A stretch of 64,000 nucleotides of DNA from Hyphomicrobiales bacterium (GTDB lineage: Bacteria; Pseudomonadota; Alphaproteobacteria; Rhizobiales; Rhizobiaceae): NCBI GenBank assembly GCA_900466475.1, contig UBMI01000010.1, forward strand, positions 558,001-622,000, read 5' to 3'. Made by a program: the position numbers and the translations under genes. Positions 50,840 through 60,444 of the stretch are shown here, piece after piece (the stretch's first letter is position 1; each line of letters opens with the position of its first letter). The notes under the pieces were generated by a model that saw only the letters and a list, made by a program, of their open reading frames with translations, was not told the DNA's origin and ran no database searches.

Positions 50840-51601
50840 TCAGCTCCAGTATTTGACCGCGTAGACGATCGTCATCGCAGCGCCGGTGACGATGACGAAC
50901 CAGCGGACCACGATGGCCGGCAGCACGCGCACGAGGGTGCCTCCGAGATAGCCGCCCACCAGGGCGCCAGACAGCATCGTCAGGGTCTCCGGCCAGCGGA
51001 CGGCGCGCTCGGCGATGAAGATGACGACGGCTGCCATGCTGACCGAGGTCGCAAGCAGGTTTTTCAAGGCTTTCACCCGGCGGATATCGTCCGGGTCGGC
51101 AATCGAGAGAACCGCCGTCAGAATGACGCCGAGGCCGGCGCCGAAGAAGCCGCCATAGATCGACGAGAGGCCGAGAACGGAAAGGCCGAGACCGCGCGAA
51201 GGCTCGGCATCGCCGCGCCTTGCTTCCGCCCAGGCGGCGATGCGCGGCGAGAAGAGGAAGAGCAGGGTGGCAATGCCGATCAGGGCCGGAACGGGCAGGA
51301 CGAAGAGCCGTTCGGGCAAGGCAAGCAGCAGCAGCGCACCGATGGCGCCGCCGAGGAGACAGACGAGCACGGACGACCAGAGTTTTGCATCGAGCGGCAG
51401 TACCTTGCCGCGGTCGGCAAGCACCGCGAGCAGATGGCCCGGCACGATCGCCACCGCATTCGAGGCATTGGCGGTAATGGGCGGCAGGCCGGCTGCGAGC
51501 ATGGCGGGGAAGGTGAGCAATGTCGCGCCGCCGGCGAGCGCATTGATCACGCCACCCGCAACGCCCGATACAAACAGCAATAGAATGATCGCTGGTGTCA
51601 T
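50840..51601 (-). CDS. TSUP (TauE/SafE) family membrane transporter
   Basis: A 253-residue protein with about eight helices: VSGVAGGVINALAGGATLLT at the N-terminus and GFFGAGLGVILTAVL in the centre are the two inverted TauE repeats. Members move sulfite, sulfonates or other organosulfur anions. The start at ATG 51601 yields a normal length; upstream codons are not membrane-like. It is divergent from the carbonic anhydrase gene with 247 bases between. Confidence 0.88.
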   Translation of the reverse strand: MTPAIILLLFVSGVAGGVINALAGGATLLTFPAMLAAGLPPITANASNAVAIVPGHLLAVLADRGKVLPLDAKLWSSVLVCLLGGAIGALLLLALPERLFVLPVPALIGIATLLFLFSPRIAAWAEARRGDAEPSRGLGLSVLGLSSIYGGFFGAGLGVILTAVLSIADPDDIRRVKALKNLLATSVSMAAVVIFIAERAVRWPETLTMLSGALVGGYLGGTLVRVLPAIVVRWFVIVTGAAMTIVYAVKYWS

Positions 51602-51848
51602 TGGCTTGCTCCCATCCCCCAATGTGTCTTTGGATGCATCAGCCGGCATTGCGAGGACAAGCCGCCGATAGGCCCAGGGCGTTCGCGCCGTGAAATATTC
51701 CGCAGGGGGCGCCATTCATCCGCCGATAACGGCCGATCGTGCCTCACCCGTTTGGGCGACTTGCGCAAGCTCGGCGCTCGCGCTGCCATGGGCAAGCGGG
51801 CTGCGGGTTTCGGCATGTCAATCGTGGGTTCAACCCGGGGAGGGGAAG

Positions 51849-52586
51849 ATGCATGATTTCAAGCAATATTCCGGTGTGGCTTGCGGCTGCGGCAGCTGTC
51901 CCGATCTGCCTGACGATCAGGGGCGGCGGCGTTTCCTGTGCGGCGCGCTGGGAGGCGCGGCGTTGGCGGCCGGGATTGCTGCCGCATCCGCCGGGCCCGT
52001 TTCGGCGCAGAGTACGCTGATGCCGGACGAAGCGCTGAAGGCGATGATGGAAGGAAACAAGCGGTTTACCGAGGGGCGTCTCCAGTCGCTCAACGAGGAC
52101 CTGTCGATCCTCAAGGCGAAGACTGCGGAGAAGCAGGAGCCTTTCGCGGCGGTGCTTTCCTGCGCCGATTCACGCGTGCCGGTGGAGTTCGTCTTCGACC
52201 AGAGCATCGGCCAGCTCTTCGTCGTGCGCGTTGCCGGAAATATCGCCACGCCCGAGATCATCGCCAGCCTCGAATATGGCGTTGCCGTTCTCGGCGCGCG
52301 GCTGCTGATGGTGCTCGGCCATAGCAATTGCGGCGCGGTGAAAGCCACGATCGACGGCAAGGCCGTGCCCGGCCAGATTGGAGCCCTCTATGCGCCGATC
52401 TGGCCTGCGGTAAATGCTGCGGGCAATAATCTCGAGGCTGCCGTCGACGCCAACGCCAAGATGCAGGCGACGCTGATCAGCCGGAGCTCGACCGTGATTG
52501 CGGGTGCCGCCAAGGAGGGAAAGCTCAAGGTCGTCGCGGCGCGCTACGATATCGCGAGCGGGGTCGTGTCCCTGCTCGGTTCGTGA
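51849..52586 (+). CDS. Beta-carbonic anhydrase with Tat signal
   Basis: A 245-residue beta-carbonic anhydrase. Zinc ligands are Cys in SCADSRVPVE and His and Cys in GHSNCGAVKA; the Asp-Arg dyad of CADSR is intact. The N-terminus has a Tat signal with GRRRFLCGALGGAALAAG preceded by a Cys-rich stretch (CGCGSC), so the enzyme is probably exported and hydrates CO2 in the periplasm. ATG 51849 follows GGGGAAG. The CxCxxC before the Tat signal is unusual and may be a metal site in the precursor. Confidence 0.9.
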   Translation: MHDFKQYSGVACGCGSCPDLPDDQGRRRFLCGALGGAALAAGIAAASAGPVSAQSTLMPDEALKAMMEGNKRFTEGRLQSLNEDLSILKAKTAEKQEPFAAVLSCADSRVPVEFVFDQSIGQLFVVRVAGNIATPEIIASLEYGVAVLGARLLMVLGHSNCGAVKATIDGKAVPGQIGALYAPIWPAVNAAGNNLEAAVDANAKMQATLISRSSTVIAGAAKEGKLKVVAARYDIASGVVSLLGS

Positions 52587-52641
52587 ATGCGCTTTCTTGC
52601 GGAATGGGATAGGTCTACGGGCTGTCAGCGCGGAGATCGTC

Positions 52642-53448
52642 ATGTCTGGTGACATCCTTGCCCGTTCGTTCGGCCGGCAAGCTTTTGGACTGAGCCCTGA
52701 AAACTACCATTTGGCCCGGCCACCCTATCCTTCCTCGGTGTGGGAGGTGTTGCGGCAGCGGGCGGGTTTGCGATCCGGTATTTCGATACTGGAGGTCGGC
52801 GCAGGAACCGGGCTTGCTACCGAGCATCTTCTGGATCACGGGCCGCAGCGGCTTCTGGCGGTCGAGCCGGACAGCCGGCTTGCGGAATTCCTGCGAGCGC
52901 GGCCGCATCGCCCCGAACTCAAGGTGATCGAGCAGCCTTTCGAGGAACTGAACGAGGCTCCGGAGTCCTTCGATCTCGTCGTCAGCGCAACGGCATTTCA
53001 TTGGCTCGATGCCGTTCCGGCGTTGCGGCATATCCATGCCTTGCTTCGGCATGGCGGCGCGGTCGCTCTGATCTGGAACGTCTTCGGGGACAGTATCAGG
53101 CCAGATCCGTTCCATGAGGCGAGTGCGCATCTCTTTGCGGGGCATCGCGCAAGTCCATCGGGCGGGGGAACGACGCAGACGCCTTATGGGCTCGACAGCG
53201 AGGCCCGGCTCGGGGATTTCGAGGCGGCCTCATTCCATTGCGATCCGCCTGTCATGTTCGAGTGGACGCTGACGCTCGATCCGCCCGCGGTGCGGCGGCT
53301 CTACGCGACCTATTCGAATGTCGTGGCATTGGAGGCGGAGAAGCGGGAAGAGCTGCTGGATGCGCTGGAAGATCTCGCAAGGGGTGATTTCGGCGGTGTC
53401 GTCACCAGGAACATGACGACATCGGTTTTCATCGCGAGGCGGAAGTAG
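52642..53448 (+). CDS. Class I SAM-dependent methyltransferase
   Basis: A 268-residue methyltransferase: FGLSPENYHLARPPYP, then motif I ILEVGAGTGLATEHLL, AVEPDSRLAEFL and FDLVVSATAFHWLD, the latter typical of the trans-aconitate/methyltransferase-11 group. ATG 52642 follows GGAG by seven bases. It is 55 bases after the carbonic anhydrase gene but shares no evident pathway with it. The 302 bases that follow (53449-53750) hold only a hairpin with arms 53661-53667 and 53673-53679. Confidence 0.83.
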   Translation: MSGDILARSFGRQAFGLSPENYHLARPPYPSSVWEVLRQRAGLRSGISILEVGAGTGLATEHLLDHGPQRLLAVEPDSRLAEFLRARPHRPELKVIEQPFEELNEAPESFDLVVSATAFHWLDAVPALRHIHALLRHGGAVALIWNVFGDSIRPDPFHEASAHLFAGHRASPSGGGTTQTPYGLDSEARLGDFEAASFHCDPPVMFEWTLTLDPPAVRRLYATYSNVVALEAEKREELLDALEDLARGDFGGVVTRNMTTSVFIARRK

Positions 53449-53750
53449 AGCGGGAATAGAATAGCAGTAGTCTCAGGCAGGCTCGCTCCGGTGATACTTC
53501 CGATGGGCATTGTCATCCCTCACGACGTTGCCGCATCTAAGCCCTTGGGTGACACTTGCCCCCCAAAGGTTGGTGGCCGGTCTAGAGAATTTGTCCTTAA
53601 GAGCATGTGTGCTGCGTGCCTATTGGCCGGTAGCCTAGTGATGATGGCCTAGGGCGAAGGAGGCCGCGTTGGGCGGCCTTGCGTCCAGTGAGCCGGGCAA
53701 ACAGTCTGGCGCTTTGAGTGCGCGTGGTTGATAGTTGAGGGTGGGTTCCC
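53449..53750. other. Intergenic region with one short hairpin
   Basis: No gene is seen in these 302 bases. The only structure is a 7-bp stem AGGCCGC (53661-53667) with GCGGCCT (53673-53679), not followed by a T-run. It lies 72 bases before the next start and could be an attenuator or a weak transcript end. Confidence 0.4.
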
Positions 53751-54641
53751 ATGGTTTCAGTTCAATATCCCAATTCCGCACGCATCAGCGATACCTATCT
53801 CCGGCATCGCTCCGATGAAGATAACAATGCGTCAGAAAGCCATCTGCCGTCGCGCTACGTCGCCCAGGATACGGTCGACTGCCTGCATCACGACCGGATG
53901 TATGCGTCGCTCAATCCGCTCCTTAGCCACGCGGCAGGCACGAGCTGGATGACGGTCGGCGATGGCCGCTTCGGGACCGATGCCAATTTCCTGCGGCCGC
54001 ACGTTCAATCGGTTCTTGCAACGAGCATTTCGGCATCGACGCTCGAAATTGCCAAGCGGCGAAACTGGATCGACGGCTATTCGGAAGAGAATGCCGAAAA
54101 GATATCCTTCGACGACGAGCAATTCGACTATGTGCTGTGCAAGGAAGCCTATCATCACTTCCCGCGGCCATCCGTCGGCCTCTATGAGATGCTGCGCGTT
54201 TCCCGCCTGGGCGTCGTGCTCATCGAACCATTGGACGGCCATTCGCCGCTTGGAAACCTCAAGAGAAGCATCAAGCGCTTCCTGCGCGGCGAGCATGCCT
54301 ACGACCAGTTTGAACCTGTCGGCAATTTCGTCTTCCGCCTGTCGCGATCGGAAACATTCAAGATCATGACGGCGCTCGGATATTACGGGATCGCCTGGCG
54401 GCCCATGAACGGCTTCTGGTGGGGGCCGCTCAGCGGCGCAAGCAAATCGAAATCTTCTGCGCGGCTGGCGGGTTACTGGTCAGGCATTTATGCGCAGGAT
54501 ATGGCTTGCAGCCTGCGGCTGCTGTCGCCGGGGCTGGTGACCATGATCTGCCTGAAGAAACCGCCTGCTCCGGAGCTTCTTCGCGACCTGAAGAAGCAGG
54601 GCTTCCGGATCGAGGCGTCGCCAAAAAATCCCTATACCTGA
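53751..54641 (+). CDS. Methyltransferase-like protein of a glycan-type neighbourhood
   Basis: A 296-residue protein with a class I methyltransferase look: TSWMTVGDGRFGTDANFL in place of motif I (Gly pattern GDGRFG), then ISASTLEIAKRRNWIDGY and FDDEQFDYVLCKEAYHHFPR, as in Methyltransf_11. The C-terminal half has an aromatic region (GYYGIAWRPMNGFWWGPL) like sugar or lipid O-methyltransferases. ATG 53751 follows GAGGG. It precedes glycosyltransferases by 1.6 kb with a convergent oxidoreductase in between. The acceptor is unknown. Confidence 0.7.
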   Translation: MVSVQYPNSARISDTYLRHRSDEDNNASESHLPSRYVAQDTVDCLHHDRMYASLNPLLSHAAGTSWMTVGDGRFGTDANFLRPHVQSVLATSISASTLEIAKRRNWIDGYSEENAEKISFDDEQFDYVLCKEAYHHFPRPSVGLYEMLRVSRLGVVLIEPLDGHSPLGNLKRSIKRFLRGEHAYDQFEPVGNFVFRLSRSETFKIMTALGYYGIAWRPMNGFWWGPLSGASKSKSSARLAGYWSGIYAQDMACSLRLLSPGLVTMICLKKPPAPELLRDLKKQGFRIEASPKNPYT

Positions 54642-54692
54642 TCGTCCGGTACTCTGTCCTGTCCGGGCAGGGTGGCGGGCGTTCGCGTCGGA

Positions 54693-56036
54693 TCAGATCG
54701 CCGGCCCCGGCCGAATACGGCTGCCGTCGGTGAAGCGCGACAGCCGGAAGCGGTTGAGATCGTGGCCGGGCGCGTTGCCCTGGATCAGGTCGGAGACGAC
54801 GCGGCCGATGCCCGGGCCGATACCGAAGCCGTGGCCGCTCATGCCTGTTGCGATGAAGAGGCCGGCGATGGCCTCGGCGCGGTCGACGATCGGCACGACA
54901 TCGGGCATGGCGTCGATCATGCCGGCCCAGCTTGCCTTCAGGCGCACGGTTCCGAACTGCGGGAAGAGGCGCTGGAAATCGCGCCTGATCGCTTCGAGGC
55001 TGGATTGTTCGGGCGCGGGGTTGAGCACGCGCATCCGTTCGAAGGGGCTCTCTGCATCCGCAGTCCAGTTGCGCGGGGTCGACCAGCCGTCCGGGAAGCC
55101 TTGGGGAGCCGCGAGCGAATAGCGTGTGCCGAACGGGTGAGCCATGAGCGCCGGCAGGTATTTCGTCGCGTGGCGGAAGGCATCGGGGCCGAGATAGAGG
55201 CGATGGTCTCTCGGCGCCAGCGTGTAGCCACCATCCTGCCTGCGGCGGAAGGCGACATCGGCCCCCGCGGCCGCACCTGCGTGGATTTCGGCCAGGGGCT
55301 CGGTTGCGGCAACGGTGGCGCGGACGGCGAGCTGCGGGATGGAGACGCCGTGTCTTCTCAGGAAGAGCGACGACCAGGCGCCGCCGGCGACGAGCACGCT
55401 CGAGGTCTCGATGCGGCCGGCCTCGGTCCAGACGCCGCTCACCTTGCCCGAGGAAATATCAAGGGTTCGCGCCGCGCAGTTCTCGATGATCGTGACACCC
55501 AGACGGGCGGCGAGACGGCCAAGAGCGGGCACGGCGAGCCATGGCTCGGCGCGCATGTCCGACGGCGTCGTCATGGCGCCGGCGAATTTGCGGGACATGC
55601 CCTGGAAGAGGGAAGCCGTCTGCCCGCCATCGAGCAGGCGGGTGTCGAGATCGTAGGCGCTCGCGAGCTTCATGAAAGTCTCGAAGCCGGCCATCTCCTT
55701 GTCCGAGTTGGCGAGATAGGTGACGCCGGTCTTGAAAAGGCCGATATCCTCGCCGCATTCTGCCGCAAGCTCTTCCCAGAGGCGGCAGGCCTCGATGACG
55801 ATGGGCAGTTCATCCGCATCACGCCCCTGCTTGCGGATCCAGCCCCAGTTGCGCGAGGACTGCTCGGCGGCAATGCGGCCCTTCTCGATGAGCGTCACGG
55901 AAATCTTGCGCTTTGCCAGGAACAGCGCCGTCGAAACACCGATGACGCCGCCGCCGATGATGACGACGTCGGAGGTTTTCGGAAGAGGGCCGTGATGCTG
56001 GATGGGGTCGTTTAGCGAGAAGGGGAAGGCGGGCAA
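54693..56036 (-). CDS. FAD-dependent oxidoreductase (DAO family, glycine-oxidase/DadA-like)
   Basis: A 447-residue flavoprotein. The FAD-binding motif is VVIIGGGVIGVSTALFLAKR near residue 25, followed by SSRNWGWIRKQGRD. The C-terminal FAD segment is GLFIATGMSGHGFGIGPGIG. It fits the D-amino-acid-oxidase/dehydrogenase superfamily acting on amines or N-methylated amino acids. The likely start is a TTG at 56036 with AGGA about ten bases before it, as no in-frame ATG is near. It is convergent with the methyltransferase-like gene. Confidence 0.87.
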   Translation of the reverse strand: MPAFPFSLNDPIQHHGPLPKTSDVVIIGGGVIGVSTALFLAKRKISVTLIEKGRIAAEQSSRNWGWIRKQGRDADELPIVIEACRLWEELAAECGEDIGLFKTGVTYLANSDKEMAGFETFMKLASAYDLDTRLLDGGQTASLFQGMSRKFAGAMTTPSDMRAEPWLAVPALGRLAARLGVTIIENCAARTLDISSGKVSGVWTEAGRIETSSVLVAGGAWSSLFLRRHGVSIPQLAVRATVAATEPLAEIHAGAAAGADVAFRRRQDGGYTLAPRDHRLYLGPDAFRHATKYLPALMAHPFGTRYSLAAPQGFPDGWSTPRNWTADAESPFERMRVLNPAPEQSSLEAIRRDFQRLFPQFGTVRLKASWAGMIDAMPDVVPIVDRAEAIAGLFIATGMSGHGFGIGPGIGRVVSDLIQGNAPGHDLNRFRLSRFTDGSRIRPGPAI

Positions 56037-56289
56037 GTCATGCGTCCTGAAATGCTGTTTGATGGGGTATGAGTGCTAGAGGCTCCGCTCCCGCAATTCA
56101 AGCCGATGTCATTGCGGTCGCGGACTTGCTCCTGGTCGAATAACGAGAAATTCGTCACCAACATCGCTGTCATGCAACGACGACAGGTTGCATAGCCGGC
56201 GGGGGAAGTGCTAGGCGAACTTTCATGACGGGACGCCCGGCCTCGCGGAGGCTTGTGGCTGCCCTGGGCTGCAGAACCACGGTTGGGCG

Positions 56290-57024
56290 ATGACGACCTG
56301 CATTTATGTGATCAATCTCGACCGCTCAACGGAGCGGTGGAATGCCTTGTCCGATCAGGCCGAAGCCTTGCAGTTCGATCTCATTCGCGTTGCCGGCGTC
56401 GACGGTCGGGAGGTTCCCGCGGATCAGCGCGTGGCCTGTGACGAGCGCGCCTTTCAGCGCAACAATGGCCGCACCATGCTGCCCGGCGAATATGGCTGCT
56501 ACCGGAGCCATCTGAAGGTGCTCGAAGCCTTTCTGGAGACCGATAAGGCCGCCTGCATCATCGTCGAGGACGATATCATTCTGTCTGCCGATCTCATTGC
56601 GCGCGCCGAAGCGGCAATCGCGGCGGTGCCGGGTGCCGATGTGATCAAGCTCTTCAACCACCGCATCGTCGGTTTCAGGCCGGTTGCCGCCTCGGCAGTC
56701 GGCGATGAGATCGGGCGGGCAACGCATGGTCCACAGGGGTCGGCCGCCTGCTATGTCGTAACGCGGATGGGCGCCCTGAAGCTCCTCAAGGCGATCGGCA
56801 CCATGCGGTTTCCCTGGGATGTCGAACTGGAGCGGGGCTGGGCGTCCCGGGCGCGGATCTACACGACCCGTCAGAACGTAGCCGTCGTAAAAGAGGGCGG
56901 CTCGAACATCGGGACACGGTCAGTCTACAGGGCCACCAAATTTCCCTGGTGGAGGCGATTGCCGACCTATGCGATCCGCATCGCCGAGACGGCCCGCAGG
57001 ATCAACTACGCATTGAAAAAATAA
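56290..57024 (+). CDS. Glycosyltransferase family 25 (LPS-type)
   Basis: A 244-residue GT25 protein: TTCIYVINLDRSTERW is the canonical opening, GEYGCYRSHLKVLEAFLE and CIIVEDDIIL follow (the latter with the DxD-like metal site) and HGPQGSAACYVVTRMGALKLL is near residue 155. The family transfers galactose and similar sugars onto lipopolysaccharide cores. The C-terminal end is basic (WWRRLPTYAIRIAETARR) and may touch the membrane. It starts the plus-strand glycan genes; 314 bases separate it from the next. Confidence 0.88.
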   Translation: MTTCIYVINLDRSTERWNALSDQAEALQFDLIRVAGVDGREVPADQRVACDERAFQRNNGRTMLPGEYGCYRSHLKVLEAFLETDKAACIIVEDDIILSADLIARAEAAIAAVPGADVIKLFNHRIVGFRPVAASAVGDEIGRATHGPQGSAACYVVTRMGALKLLKAIGTMRFPWDVELERGWASRARIYTTRQNVAVVKEGGSNIGTRSVYRATKFPWWRRLPTYAIRIAETARRINYALKK

Positions 57025-57338
57025 GGCGCTCGGACATGGGCCCGTTTTTCAGGGCGAGCACCGTGCAATTGCCGGCAAGGTCGGTCACACGACTTTTTCT
57101 GGCACTTTGGCAGGCTGTTTTATCGGCGTTACAGTCGTGCGGGACAGTGCCGCAATTTTTCAAGAATTAGTTCAGCGGGTTACCCAAAAAATGGTTATTC
57201 CGTGGCTAAAAGCTTACGATTCTGTATAGTTACGCAGTCTTGTTTGCGTAGGTTCTCCGATGTAGATCATCCTCGAAACCTATCGAGAAGTGTTTCGCCA
57301 ACAACTCAACTCGGTCGGCTATCGGTCTGAGGTGTATT
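57025..57338. other. AT-rich intergenic region, probable promoter region of the glycosyltransferase operon
   Basis: The interval shows no gene. It is clearly more AT-rich than its surroundings between about 57170 and 57300 and holds a TATAGT hexamer near 57223, but no convincing -35 box. It is a reasonable place for the promoter of the GT4 gene. Confidence 0.35.
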
Positions 57339-58481
57339 GTGAGCGCTCGAAAAGATTTCGTGGGTGAGTTGCATCCGCGCGCCTATGAGGCTGTCGATGC
57401 GGCAGCGTCTCATAAGTTGAAAATCCTGCATGTCCTGTTCTCCTCCAGGGTCGCTGGATCGGAACGATACTGCGCCGATCTTGCCAACGGCCAGGCTGCC
57501 CTTGGCCATGAGGTTCACGTTGCGGGACGATACGGCTCGCCGATTGCCGGCCTGCTCTCGAAAGAGGTGGTTTTTCACGGTTTCGCTTTCCCGTTTCTGA
57601 GAGGCCCGAGGCTGCGGCGGCTGATGGATCGGGCGGGAATCGAAATTGCGCATGGGCATCTCAGCCACGGCTGCAAGGCGCTTGCCGCAGCGCGCGACAG
57701 TGTCACCAGGGTCGCGACCCTGCATGTCGGCTACAAGACCAGGCAGCATGCCGGCCTCGACGGAGTGATCTGCGTCAACACTGCCCAGTCGACGCGGCTC
57801 GGCACATTTGACGGTCAGTCGACGCTGATTTCCAACTGGCTGCCCGATGTCACATCGACCGAGAGCATGGATCTGCGCGCGCAGCTGAACTTGCCGCGCG
57901 GAACACGGCTTGTCGGCAGCGTCGGGCGTCTGCATCCCAGCAAAGGCTATGATGTGCTCGTGTCGGCCTTCCGGCGGTCGGCACCCGACAATGCCGTTCT
58001 CGTCATCGTCGGCGAGGGGCCGCATCGCGCCGCGCTGGAGAAGCTCGCGAAAGGCGACAGCCGCATCCACCTGCTCGGCCATTGCAACAATGTGCCGGGG
58101 TTCCTGCGCAACCTGGATCTCTTCGTCTCACCGTCGCGAGAAGAGTCTGCAGGCCTTGCCATTCTCGAAGCCATGCACGAGGGGCTGCCGATCGTTGCCA
58201 CGGCCGCCGAAGGGCCGTCGGAATATCTGCGCGAGCAGCCGGTGACGCTGGTCGCGCCCGGCTCCATCGATCAGCTGGCCGAAGCGCTTGCCGATGTCTT
58301 GCGGGAACAGCCTGTTGTCCGCCTGTCGCGCGTAGGCTACGACTTGGCTCCTTTCTCCCGTTCGGCTGGTATTGCGAATGTTCTCGATTTCTATTCCCGG
58401 CTTGCCCGCGCAGCCGCAGTGCCGGCTGTGCCCGACATCGATCCGCCGCGGTTGATCTATGCGTCTGAAGCCAAAGAGTGA
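57339..58481 (+). CDS. Glycosyltransferase family 4
   Basis: A 380-residue GT-B glycosyltransferase. The N-terminal domain opens LKILHVLFSSRVAGSERYCA (a GG-less GT4 loop), and the C-terminal domain has VGSVGRLHPSKGYDVLVSAF, VIVGEGPHRAALEKLA and SREESAGLAILEAMHEGLPI with the E-x7-E pair. The start is a GTG at 57339 preceded by GAGG. The C-terminus overlaps by 23 bases the next gene. Donor and acceptor are unknown; it probably builds a cell-surface glycan with the neighbouring genes. Confidence 0.9.
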   Translation: MSARKDFVGELHPRAYEAVDAAASHKLKILHVLFSSRVAGSERYCADLANGQAALGHEVHVAGRYGSPIAGLLSKEVVFHGFAFPFLRGPRLRRLMDRAGIEIAHGHLSHGCKALAAARDSVTRVATLHVGYKTRQHAGLDGVICVNTAQSTRLGTFDGQSTLISNWLPDVTSTESMDLRAQLNLPRGTRLVGSVGRLHPSKGYDVLVSAFRRSAPDNAVLVIVGEGPHRAALEKLAKGDSRIHLLGHCNNVPGFLRNLDLFVSPSREESAGLAILEAMHEGLPIVATAAEGPSEYLREQPVTLVAPGSIDQLAEALADVLREQPVVRLSRVGYDLAPFSRSAGIANVLDFYSRLARAAAVPAVPDIDPPRLIYASEAKE

Positions 58482-59391
58482 TTTCTGGCGGGTGGGCATC
58501 GTCCCGGCGCCCGCCGATACGCTGCTCGATGCCAAAGCCTTGGCGAGTTCTGCCGATCGCATCACATGGCTGCCCGATCCCGGGCCGTGGCGATATCTTG
58601 CCGATCCCTTCGCCGTGAGGAAGGGCGATAGCCTGCACGTTTTCGTGGAGGCCTATGATTACCATACCAAGCACGGTTTCATCGAGCGCCACGAACTGGT
58701 GGGGCCGGACCTCAAATGGCGCGGCAAGGCGGTGGCGCTCACCAGGCCTTTTCATCTCTCCTATCCCTTCCTGATCGAACAGGATGGCGAGGTGCTGATG
58801 ATGCCGGAAAGCCATAAGGCGGGGGAGGTCGCTCTTTACCGTGCCCGCTCGTTCCCGGATGACTGGGTGCGGGAAACGGTGCTGCTGACCGGTATGCCCG
58901 TTGCCGAGGCCTGCCTCATCGAGCATCAGGGCAAGTGGTGGATGTTCTACACGCTCGTCGGTGCCGGCGCGCGCGACCAGCGCGAGCTGCACATCGCCTT
59001 TGCCGATCGACTGACCGGCCCGTGGAAGACCCATCCGCAAAATCCGGTGCTTGTGGATCGCTCCGGCGCCCGGCCCGGCGGCACGCCCTTTATTAGCGCC
59101 GAGGGTCAGGTCATCCTGCCGGTCCAGGACTGCAGCGTCAGCTATGGCGGCGGCCTGCGCTTCCTGCGCTTCAGCCTGCTCAGCGAAACGCATGTGACCT
59201 GCGCGCATTTGCCGGCACAGTTGACGGGCGATCTCGCGACTGCTGACTACCCCGACGGCCTTCACACGTTTTCCGCCTGCGGGGACCTGACGCTGATCGA
59301 TGTGAAACGCATCGACAGATCCTTCGGCCGCCATATCGTCAACCTGAAGCGCAAGCTGTCGCCGAAGCCCGCCCTGCCGGCATTGGGCTGA
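58459..59391 (+). CDS. Glucosamine inositolphosphorylceramide transferase-like (beta-propeller) protein
   Basis: A 310-residue protein of the family annotated as glucosamine inositolphosphorylceramide transferase 1 N-terminal-like. It begins with DFWRVGIVPAPADTLL, then LPDPGPWRYLADPFAV, FHLSYPFLIEQDGEVLMMPES and AEACLIEHQGKWWMFYTL: repeating strands of a five-bladed GH43-like propeller. In bacteria this fold accompanies glycosyltransferases and its role is not settled. It overlaps the GT4 gene by 23 bases, so they are translationally coupled. Confidence 0.72.
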   Translation: MRLKPKSDFWRVGIVPAPADTLLDAKALASSADRITWLPDPGPWRYLADPFAVRKGDSLHVFVEAYDYHTKHGFIERHELVGPDLKWRGKAVALTRPFHLSYPFLIEQDGEVLMMPESHKAGEVALYRARSFPDDWVRETVLLTGMPVAEACLIEHQGKWWMFYTLVGAGARDQRELHIAFADRLTGPWKTHPQNPVLVDRSGARPGGTPFISAEGQVILPVQDCSVSYGGGLRFLRFSLLSETHVTCAHLPAQLTGDLATADYPDGLHTFSACGDLTLIDVKRIDRSFGRHIVNLKRKLSPKPALPALG

Positions 59392-59509
59392 TTTCGGCCG
59401 TTTTGCCCTCGCAATCTGTCTCGACACAGGCGAAACTGTGCCCGGATTCGATGAAGGGAACGGTCAAGATGCCTTGCCGGCGAGGGCGACAGTGGTGTGG
59501 GGATGAGCG

Positions 59510-60274
59510 ATGACGAAGCCGATGCTTTCGCTGCAGCTCTATTCGATGCGCGGTCTCGGAGATCTCGGTACGCAGCTTGAAAAGGCGGCGAGCGCCGGTT
59601 ACGGCGCCGTGGAGCCGCTCGAGGGGCATCTGCGCGATGCCGATAATCTGCAGGCCGCGCTTGTGAGGAACGGGCTTTCGGCGCCATCCGCCCATGTCGG
59701 GCTGGAAGCGTTGCGCAGCGAGCGGCAGCGCTTTGTCGATGCCTGCCAGCAATGCGGCATCGGGCAGCTTTTCGTTCCGCATCCGGCGCCGGCGATGGCG
59801 AAGGAAACGAAAGCCGCATGGCAGCGGATCGGCCACGAGCTCGGGTCGCTTTCGGAGCAGATGAAGGCAGAGGGCATCGTGCTCGGCTATCACAACAAGA
59901 TGGCGGGCTTCGAGCGCACCATTGGCGGGCGCTACGGCTTCGAGCTGATGTTCGAGGCAGCCAGGGGCAGCCCGCTGACCTGGCAGGCGGATATTGCCTG
60001 GCTGGCGCGAGCCCAGCCCAATGCCATCGAATGGATCAGGCATTATGCATCGGTGCTGGTCTCCGTGCATGTCAAGGATCAGGCACCTGACGATATGGAC
60101 CCGGACGAGGACGGCTGGGCGAATGTCGGCTCCGGCGTGCTGCTCTGGCCGTCGCTCTGGCGAGCGGCGGTTGCAAGCGGCGCGCGGCTCTTCGTCGTCG
60201 AGCACGACAATCCGCGGCTGCCCTTCGAATTTGCGGCGCGCAGCTATGCCTATCTCAGCCGGTTCCTGACGTAG
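59510..60274 (+). CDS. Sugar phosphate isomerase/epimerase (xylose isomerase-like TIM barrel)
   Basis: A 254-residue TIM barrel of the AP_endonuc_2/IolE-like family: LSLQLYSMRGLGDLGTQLEK opens it, GYGAVEPLEGHL and LGYHNKMAGFERT carry metal-site Glu and His, and VLVSVHVKDQAPDD with LFVVEHDNPRLP completes the barrel. Members epimerise or isomerise sugars and inositols. It follows the propeller gene by 118 bases. Confidence 0.83.
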   Translation: MTKPMLSLQLYSMRGLGDLGTQLEKAASAGYGAVEPLEGHLRDADNLQAALVRNGLSAPSAHVGLEALRSERQRFVDACQQCGIGQLFVPHPAPAMAKETKAAWQRIGHELGSLSEQMKAEGIVLGYHNKMAGFERTIGGRYGFELMFEAARGSPLTWQADIAWLARAQPNAIEWIRHYASVLVSVHVKDQAPDDMDPDEDGWANVGSGVLLWPSLWRAAVASGARLFVVEHDNPRLPFEFAARSYAYLSRFLT

Positions 60275-60444
60275 ACCTGCCGGCCTTTCGCCGCCGCTCA
60301 TCGCTGGAAATGTCGGGAAATTATGCAGCCGAGAACAATCATCATCCCTGCTATGCCTTTAGATATGGCGCAGGGGGGACTTGCGGCAAGACCCCGGTCG
60401 AGGCGTAGAACGCTTATCCTGATCAACAGCATCGGGAGAAGAGC

